Assembly: GCA_947313765.1 (NCBI GenBank)
Contig: CAMZNQ010000209.1
Location: 1 to 5,253, forward strand
Length of the DNA: 5,253 nt
Reading direction: 5' to 3'
From: an uncultured Sulfurovum sp.
GTDB lineage: Bacteria; Campylobacterota; Campylobacteria; Campylobacterales; Sulfurovaceae
Part shown: positions 1 through 3,766 of the stretch, one piece after another
How the letters are laid out: every line of letters begins with the position of its first letter
Position numbering within the stretch: the stretch's first letter is position 1
The notes under the pieces: model-generated
Told to the model about the DNA's origin: nothing
Databases searched by the model: none
The model's input: only the letters and a program-made list of their open reading frames with translations
Translations under genes and position numbers: made by a program

Positions 1-330
1 TAGGGTTGTCCTAAATCCTTTACTCCCAGAAAGATTTAAGAACATTTCTTTTGCTTCACTCTTATTAATTTTATTTCGATGAATGGCTAATCTCATAAAA
101 GTATCTTCTAATACTTCATTCTTTAGATTCATCTTTCCTAAAATTTGACCTAATTTTTTAGTACCTTTTTTCTCTTCTAAAATTTTTGCAAATTTAGATA
201 TTTCAGTAGAGGAAAATGCTTTACTTGATTTAATGAACTTACTAATTTTTATAATATTAGTTATTTGGTCAGAATGAACAGTTGAGTTAAGGAGTAACAA
301 TGTTACTATAGTACTTTTGATGATTTTCAT
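1..330 (-). CDS. Secreted protein of unknown family, N-terminal part (cut by left edge)
   Basis: The reverse strand is open from an ATG at 328-330 to the window edge, giving the first 110 residues with no stop. Residues 1-20 look like a Sec signal peptide: a Lys at positions 2 and 5, a hydrophobic core (IVTLLLL, residues 8-14) and a possible signal peptidase I site after VHS (18-20). The mature part is Lys-rich, hydrophilic and probably helical, with no cysteine and no further membrane segment in the visible portion. An AAGG ribosome binding site at 337-340 lies 6 bases before the ATG, which supports this start. I do not recognise a domain; the C-terminal part that would decide the function lies outside the window. 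It is transcribed in the same direction as the WYL regulator gene, 162 bases downstream of it, but has its own possible promoter. The product is probably periplasmic or secreted. The gene is likely real; its role is unknown. Confidence 0.75.
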   Translation of the reverse strand, partial: MKIIKSTIVTLLLLNSTVHSDQITNIIKISKFIKSSKAFSSTEISKFAKILEEKKGTKKLGQILGKMNLKNEVLEDTFMRLAIHRNKINKSEAKEMFLNLSGSKGFRTTL

Positions 331-361
331 AATTTACCTTTTAATGTTTTTAGATAAATTA

Positions 362-370
362 ATTTTATCA
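362..370 (-). promoter_or_regulatory. Possible extended -10 promoter for the secreted-protein gene
   Basis: On the minus strand this reads TGATAAAAT, an extended -10 element (TGn followed by TAAAAT, one mismatch to TATAAT). It lies about 30 bases before the start codon of the leftward secreted-protein gene. No -35 box is evident, which is usual for the housekeeping promoters of Campylobacterota. The rest of 371-492 is A+T-rich; I see no convincing gene or GC-rich terminator hairpin in it. Confidence 0.35.
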
Positions 371-492
371 AACATCCACGAAAGGTTGTGTCGCAGAAAA
401 GAAAAAGTACTCTTAAAATAGTAATAAAATGAAAAAAGTATCAATAATAGCTATAAAAAATAATTAATAAAAACAGTTAAAAATATATAACC

Positions 493-1365
493 TTATATTA
501 AGTAATCCTTTAAAGATTCTTCTAGTTTCTCTTGCAAATATATAGGAGATACAATCCTAATATTTGGTATCCAGTAGCGTACTATTTGTAAAATCTCCTC
601 TTCAAAGGTCATCTTCATTGAAACCAACAAGCCCCCATCATCAAACTCTTCTAAAATTTTTTGATATTGAACAATATTACGTCTTTTGAAATATTCTGCT
701 ATTTTAGAATTTACTTTTAAAGTTACCTCTATTTTTTCATTGGAGAACCATAGGCTATCTTCATTTTCAATCTTTTTTAACATCTCTTCATCTATTTTAA
801 AAGACTCATTGGTAATGCGTAAAGAGAAAATTTTTGTAAAGGTAAAAGTTTTGATAACCTCATCTTGTAATGCAATTAAGTACCAAATACCTTTAACATT
901 GGCAAATTTATAGGGGTGTATTATTCGTTTTTTATCACGATAAACTAATTCAATAATGGAATGATTTTTAATAGCACTCTCTATGGCTATAAACTCTTTT
1001 GCTTTATGTTCTATCTTCTCATAGTTATGCCCTTTAATCAAAAAAGGATTAGTAGAGTTTTTTTCTAAAATAGAACGTAAAAAATCATTAGAAAAAGTAG
1101 GAAACAACTCTTTGATTCCACTCATAATCGCAAAAGTTTTAATATCATTAAAATTTAATTTTCCCAAAAAGTTAGACTCTAAAAAGTAGTATTTATTCTC
1201 TTTTTTAATGGGAATATCGGCAAAACGTTTATTTAAATCTCGTTGAATTGTTCTTGGTGTTACTCCAAACTCTTTGGCTAATTGGTTAACTTCTAACTTT
1301 TCACCATTGTTTAGTTTAGTTAAAATAATAGAGAGTCTAGTAGCTATCTTATCATGTTTGTTCAT
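493..1365 (-). CDS. WYL-domain transcriptional regulator with N-terminal helix-turn-helix
   Basis: This 290-residue protein has the standard three-part layout of WYL regulators. Residues 24-47 form a DeoR/HTH_11-type helix-turn-helix (LEVNQLAKEFGVTPRTIQRD). Residues about 123-185 form the WYL domain, with the name-giving tripeptide at 161-163 (GIWYLIA) and the associated HPYKF stretch at 150-154. Residues about 211-288 resemble the WCX C-terminal extension. Family members are cytoplasmic DNA-binding proteins, often dimeric, in which WYL is thought to sense a nucleic acid or nucleotide ligand; several control DNA-damage or anti-phage genes. The target here cannot be read from the sequence. The ATG start is supported by AAGGGA at 1373-1378. 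The gene is divergent from the CopD-like gene and upstream of the secreted-protein gene, so either, or its own promoter, could be its target (inference). The length is normal and the frame intact. Confidence 0.92.
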   Translation of the reverse strand: MNKHDKIATRLSIILTKLNNGEKLEVNQLAKEFGVTPRTIQRDLNKRFADIPIKKENKYYFLESNFLGKLNFNDIKTFAIMSGIKELFPTFSNDFLRSILEKNSTNPFLIKGHNYEKIEHKAKEFIAIESAIKNHSIIELVYRDKKRIIHPYKFANVKGIWYLIALQDEVIKTFTFTKIFSLRITNESFKIDEEMLKKIENEDSLWFSNEKIEVTLKVNSKIAEYFKRRNIVQYQKILEEFDDGGLLVSMKMTFEEEILQIVRYWIPNIRIVSPIYLQEKLEESLKDYLI

Positions 1366-1397
1366 TACTTTTTCCCTTTGAGTAATTTACTATTGAA

Positions 1398-1403
1398 AAT
1401 ATA
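1398..1403 (-). promoter_or_regulatory. Possible -10 box for the WYL regulator gene
   Basis: The minus strand reads TATATT here, 32 bases before the regulator's ATG. A run of seven T (minus strand, 1407-1413) lies just upstream, as often seen in Campylobacterota promoters that lack a -35 box. The assignment rests on position and similarity only. Confidence 0.35.
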
Positions 1404-1439
1404 CCTAAAAAAAGTATCTCTTCAATTAAGCCAATATAA

Positions 1440-1480
1440 GTTATAACAACCCATATTATCATAACAAAGGTTATTATAAT
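1440..1480. promoter_or_regulatory. Cluster of short repeats in the divergent promoter region (possible operator)
   Basis: In the 197-base gap between the WYL regulator and the CopD-like gene, GTTATAAC (1440-1447) is an 8-base palindrome. ATAAC and GTTAT (1461-1465 and 1470-1474) form an inverted repeat around AAAG. The heptamer ATAACAA occurs twice, at 1443-1449 and 1461-1467, 18 bases apart. A second TATAAT lies at 1475-1480 on the plus strand. Such a cluster in a divergent region next to a regulator gene could be an operator, but A+T-rich DNA yields short repeats by chance. Confidence 0.25.
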
Positions 1481-1531
1481 AAATATTTATACCTATTCTA
1501 CAAAATTAAATATTAAACCTCTAATATTTAG

Positions 1532-1537
1532 TATAAT
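1532..1537 (+). promoter_or_regulatory. -10 box (TATAAT) of the CopD-like/ComF operon
   Basis: An exact TATAAT lies 25 bases upstream of the TTG start codon, which predicts transcription starting near 1544 and a leader of about 20 bases. A strong ribosome binding site (AAAGGGG, 1551-1557) follows. No -35 box is seen. This is the best-looking promoter for the two rightward genes that follow. Confidence 0.6.
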
Positions 1538-1562
1538 ATCTAAGTTCAAAAAAGGGGTTAGT

Positions 1563-2012
1563 TTGGGTTTAAGTATACATCTACATTTAATAGCTGCCAT
1601 ATCATGGATTGGTGGCTCTGTATTTATGTTTGTTTTAGGTATCTCGTTAAGAGGCAAGGAGAATCAAGATGCTGTATATCCTAGAATTGGGCCTATCTTT
1701 GGCTATTTTGAGATTGTGGTTTTAATACTTTTAGTCTCCACAGGGATATGGATGATTACTGAAAATGGTATGATTGATACTATTTTTAATTTTGAGATAG
1801 AGAGTAAAGTTGTTGATGCGTTGCGTCATAAACTACTTTTAGTTGCTATTATGACAATAATAACTGTTATCCACACGACGATAGCTTTTAGAACTAATGG
1901 AAAAGAGAGAACAAAGTTAGAGAAGATTGTATCAAGAGCTTCATCTTTAGGCATCTTTATTATGAATTTTATCGTTCTTCATTATGCTATTGTCATAAGA
2001 GATATCTTGTAA
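1563..2012 (+). CDS. CopD-like four-helix integral membrane protein
   Basis: The 149-residue product is very hydrophobic, with four predicted membrane helices at about 6-28, 46-66, 88-109 and 126-145. The N-terminal HLHLIAAISWIGG and the pattern of histidines within or next to helices (6, 8, 89, 104, 140) resemble the CopD/copper-resistance-D fold and related small cytochrome-like inner-membrane proteins. The histidines could bind copper or haem, but the substrate cannot be read from sequence. The start is a TTG: the AAAGGGG at 1551-1557 is 5 bases before it, and the next in-frame Met (residue 22) would cut away the first helix. It is the first gene of an apparent two-gene operon; comF begins 2 bases after the stop. 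Classical CopD proteins are longer, so a direct role in copper resistance is not established. Confidence 0.8.
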   Translation: MGLSIHLHLIAAISWIGGSVFMFVLGISLRGKENQDAVYPRIGPIFGYFEIVVLILLVSTGIWMITENGMIDTIFNFEIESKVVDALRHKLLLVAIMTIITVIHTTIAFRTNGKERTKLEKIVSRASSLGIFIMNFIVLHYAIVIRDIL

Positions 2013-2014
2013 AA

Positions 2015-2584
2015 ATGCGTTGTTTAAGTTGCCACAAATTGAGTTGGCACACTTTTTGTAAATCTTGTCAAAAAAAGATTCTCCAACCCTCTGTAACTAA
2101 ACGTATGGTTGGTTCTATGGAGGTTTATAGTTTTTTTAAATATAAAAATATCGAAGATTTACTCTTAACTAAACACACTCCACAAGGTTTTAAAATCTAT
2201 AAAGCTTTAGCATCATTTACATTTAAGCCATTTATGAAAAGTTTTTTACTTCATGACCCTAGAGAAATTTATGTTATAGGTATTGATGAAAATGTAAAGA
2301 GTGGTTATAGCCATGTATCGCTTTTAACTTCTGCTATGAAACAAAAAGGAGCAAAAGTATTACATGCTTCTCTTTTGGCTGAAAATCTTGTTAACTACTC
2401 TGGAAAAAGTTTACAGTATCGCTTGGAAAATCCAAGAAAGTTTTGCTATAAAGGGTTGTCTAATATAGATGCTATTATAGTAGATGATATTATCACAACA
2501 GGAACTACTTTAAAAGAGGCTAAAGAAATTTTAGAAAAGAGAGATGTAAATGTACTATTTTCATTGACTTTGGCAACTCTTTAG
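2015..2584 (+). CDS. comF: ComF family phosphoribosyltransferase-like protein
   Basis: The 189-residue protein begins with a small zinc ribbon (CLSC at 3-6 and CKSC at 15-18) and ends in a type I phosphoribosyltransferase fold. The PRPP-binding loop is clear (VDDIITTGTT, 156-165), and the ComF-typical N...F segment before it is present (N139, F143). ComF proteins are cytoplasmic and needed for DNA uptake in naturally transformable bacteria such as Haemophilus and Bacillus, where they are thought to help process imported single-stranded DNA. No enzymatic reaction is firmly known. At 189 residues it is somewhat short for the family. The ATG is only 2 bases after the CopD-like stop and lacks a convincing ribosome binding site, which suggests translational coupling. 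No other competence gene is visible here. All key motifs are intact. Confidence 0.88.
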   Translation: MRCLSCHKLSWHTFCKSCQKKILQPSVTKRMVGSMEVYSFFKYKNIEDLLLTKHTPQGFKIYKALASFTFKPFMKSFLLHDPREIYVIGIDENVKSGYSHVSLLTSAMKQKGAKVLHASLLAENLVNYSGKSLQYRLENPRKFCYKGLSNIDAIIVDDIITTGTTLKEAKEILEKRDVNVLFSLTLATL

Positions 2585-2585
2585 A

Positions 2586-2591
2586 TATAAT
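2586..2591 (+). promoter_or_regulatory. -10 box (TATAAT) for the DUF2892 gene
   Basis: An exact TATAAT begins 1 base after the comF stop codon and 36 bases before the next ATG. It predicts a short leader starting near 2598 that contains AAGGA at 2611-2615, 6 bases before the ATG. The surrounding GATATAATT is repeated exactly in the promoter of the next gene. Confidence 0.5.
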
Positions 2592-2621
2592 TACAGATAA
2601 AAATTAATATAAGGAAACATT

Positions 2622-2813
2622 ATGAATGTAGAGAAAATAAGAAAAATTTGTAGACCATTTAGAGTTGTATTGGGAACTGCTTTAATTGGTTATGGAGTTA
2701 TGAACGATAATCCATGGTTCTATTTAGGAGCTATCCCCTTAATTGCTGGATTAATCAATTTTTGTCCATTATGTAAAATTACAGGAGAATGTAATATTTT
2801 AGGAGACAAATAA
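2622..2813 (+). CDS. Small DUF2892-type (YgaP-like) inner-membrane protein
   Basis: This 63-residue protein carries two short hydrophobic segments (about 14-27 and 32-48) joined by an NDNPWF turn, the pattern of the DUF2892 family (the membrane part of the rhodanese YgaP). It lacks the rhodanese domain, as is common for stand-alone members. The end of the second helix bears CPLC (48-51) followed by C57, and there is another cysteine at position 10 (CRPF). These could bind a metal or carry a sulfur or redox function; this is inference, and the family's role is poorly known. The ATG has AAGGA 6 bases upstream and its own TATAAT. Length is normal for stand-alone members. Confidence 0.85.
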   Translation: MNVEKIRKICRPFRVVLGTALIGYGVMNDNPWFYLGAIPLIAGLINFCPLCKITGECNILGDK

Positions 2814-2829
2814 ATATTTATTAATATTT
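2812..2829 (+). repeat. A+T-only inverted repeat at the end of the DUF2892 gene
   Basis: AAATATT (2812-2818) and AATATTT (2823-2829) are perfect 7-base inverted copies around a 4-base loop, overlapping the stop codon at 2811-2813. With no G or C in the stem it would be a weak hairpin and a poor terminator. It lies just upstream of the extended -10 of the next gene. Confidence 0.3.
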
Positions 2830-2830
2830 C

Positions 2831-2839
2831 TGATATAAT
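2831..2839 (+). promoter_or_regulatory. Extended -10 promoter (TGATATAAT) of the plsC-like gene
   Basis: The element is a perfect TGn plus TATAAT, predicting transcription from about 2845. That start would leave an ATG at 2853 only about 8 bases of leader and no ribosome binding site. The GTG at 2865 has GGGA at 2855-2858 with 6-base spacing. The promoter therefore also helps to decide the start codon. Confidence 0.6.
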
Positions 2840-3120
2840 TTGATAAAAATATATGGGAAATAATGTGAATTTCAATAAAATAAAACTTGCAATTTATGCA
2901 CTATTCTTAACCAATAAATTTGGACTTAAACTTAAACAAGTCTCTAAACCTAATGATAAAAAATCTCTTAGAGTAGAATATTCAAAAACTCTTTTAAAAA
3001 AATTAAAAATTGATGTTGAGGTTAAGGATAGAGATAAACTCCCACTTGATGGACAATTTCTATTAATCTCAAATCATCGTGGAATTATTGACCCTCTTGT
3101 TGTAGAACTTGCTTTAGAAG

Positions 3121-3140
3121 ATACATCAATATACATCAAT
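3121..3140 (+). repeat. 10-base tandem duplication disrupting the plsC-like gene
   Basis: The unit ATACATCAAT is present in two exact adjacent copies (3121-3130 and 3131-3140), and the next two bases continue the period. Ten bases is not a multiple of three, so it shifts the frame and leads to a TAA at 3159-3161. Short tandem duplications of this kind arise by replication slippage and can revert by loss of one copy. Confidence 0.95.
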
Positions 3141-3159
3141 ATTTGGGTTATGGATTTCT

Positions 3160-3189
3160 AAAAAAGAGCTATATAGCTCTCTCTTTTTT
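3160..3189 (+). terminator. Terminator-like hairpin inside plsC, just after the premature stop
   Basis: AGAGCTATATAGCTCT (3165-3180) is a perfect 16-base palindrome, able to form a 6-bp stem with an ATAT loop, and is followed by T6 at 3184-3189. Alternatively AAAAAAGAG (3160-3168) pairs perfectly with CTCTTTTTT (3181-3189). In the intact gene this is coding sequence (KKELYSSLFF) covered by ribosomes. With translation ending at 3161 the hairpin is free to form and could stop transcription. Activity is inferred only. Confidence 0.35.
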
Positions 3190-3603
3190 GGACTTTTTGT
3201 ACGAAATGCAGGTTCAGTACTTTTAGATAGAGAGAAGAGTCAGATGGGAGGATTCTTTTCCGAAATAAAATCACAAGCAAAAGAGGGGAACTCTATCTTT
3301 ATCTTTCCCGAAGGTACACGAAATAAGAGTGAAAAACCTCTAATAGAGTTTAAAGAGGGATTTAGACTTATTGCTTTGAAAAATAGACTTCCCATTTTAC
3401 CAATATTTATAAGAACCCATACAGATGAGGTCTTGGGTAAATCTCTTAATAATAAAGATATACACCAAACAGTAACAGTAGAGATAGGCGATATGATAGA
3501 GTATAGAGAGAAACGAAATATTGAGGAGCTTTACAAAAAGATGTTTCAACTTTAGTTATTGGCTCTCATGAGGGGGTGGAGTTTTTGGAGGTTTAAAATT
3601 ACT

Positions 3604-3628
3604 CATTACCACGGTCTCCATGGTAATG
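3604..3628. repeat. Near-perfect 11-bp inverted repeat after plsC
   Basis: CATTACCACGG (3604-3614) and CCATGGTAATG (3618-3628) flank the 3-base loop TCT. Read as plus-strand RNA the stem has one C-A mismatch; read as minus-strand RNA that position is a U-G wobble, so the stem is fully paired only on the minus strand. On the plus strand no T-run follows; on the minus strand a short TTTT lies a few bases after it. It is more G+C-rich than its surroundings. It could be a weak bidirectional terminator or a copy of an interspersed palindromic repeat. Confidence 0.5.
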
Positions 3629-3652
3629 CATAAAAGAGATTTAAAAAAACAT

Positions 3653-3665
3653 TACATAATATGTA
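3653..3665. repeat. Small palindrome TACATA-A-TATGTA upstream of the ATPase gene
   Basis: A perfect 6+1+6 inverted repeat lies about 100 bases upstream of the ATPase/nuclease start. It overlaps CATAAT (3655-3660), a possible -10 box, and a TATATT follows at 3672-3677. This arrangement would suit an operator over a promoter, but neither is proven and A+T-rich palindromes are common by chance. Confidence 0.25.
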
Positions 3666-3709
3666 GCACAGTATATTTTCCTGATTCCACAATCCCACCA
3701 ACACCAAAA

Positions 3710-3754
3710 TAAAGCCCCCATAACCAATAAAATGGTAAACTAAAGCCCCATTAA
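3710..3754 (+). repeat. Imperfect direct repeat in the leader of the ATPase gene
   Basis: TAAAGCCCCCATAA (3710-3723) and TAAAGCCCCATTAA (3741-3754) are near-identical copies whose starts are 31 bases apart, with ACCA and TGGT as a short inverted pair between them. The C-runs stand out in this A+T-rich DNA. The second copy ends 2 bases before the ribosome binding site (AAGG, 3757-3760), so the pair may affect translation; no function is established. Confidence 0.35.
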
Positions 3755-3766
3755 AAAAGGCAAGAT

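Larger units (their letters stand above)
2865..3555 (+). pseudogene. plsC: PlsC-type acyltransferase, frameshifted by a 10-base tandem duplication
   Basis: Intact, this would be a membrane-associated 1-acylglycerol-3-phosphate acyltransferase, which adds the second fatty acid in phosphatidic acid synthesis. The first half (start to the stop at 3159-3161) carries motif I, NHRGIID (NHx4D, 3072-3092). The second half, open in the +1 frame, carries GSVLLDR (motif II), FPEGTR (motif III, 3304-3321) and LPILPIF (motif IV). The frame is lost at 3121-3140, where ATACATCAAT occurs twice in tandem. With one copy removed the reading becomes EDTSIFGLWISKKELYSSLF and runs without a stop to 3555, giving 226 residues, close to the family norm. 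The GTG at 2865 is preferred over the ATG at 2853 because of GGGA at 2855-2858 and the promoter position. Neither fragment alone has the full active site. PlsC is normally essential, so another copy elsewhere, or a sequencing or assembly error here, is likely. Confidence 0.88.

Noticed and set aside
429..467. Twelve-codon frame starting MKKVSIIAI
   Set aside because: It resembles the start of a signal peptide but ends after 12 codons and has no ribosome binding site.
686..913. Plus-strand open frame of 75 codons
   Set aside because: It lies wholly inside the WYL regulator on the other strand, has no ribosome binding site, and its translation resembles no protein family; it is a shadow frame.
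3153..3165. Programmed +1 frameshift at TTC TAA AAA rescuing PlsC
   Set aside because: A +1 shift here would restore the frame, but Phe-tRNA would re-pair poorly, there is no upstream Shine-Dalgarno stimulator as in prfB, and the tandem duplication explains the shift fully.
3244..3555. Separate 103-residue gene starting at ATG 3244
   Set aside because: Its frame is open upstream to the duplication and encodes PlsC motif II before this ATG, so it is the 3' half of the broken plsC-like gene. On its own it lacks the NHx4D catalytic motif.
3568..3633. Short frame (21 codons) from ATG 3568 through the inverted repeat
   Set aside because: Too short, no well-placed ribosome binding site, and its Tyr/His/Gly-rich end simply reflects the inverted repeat.
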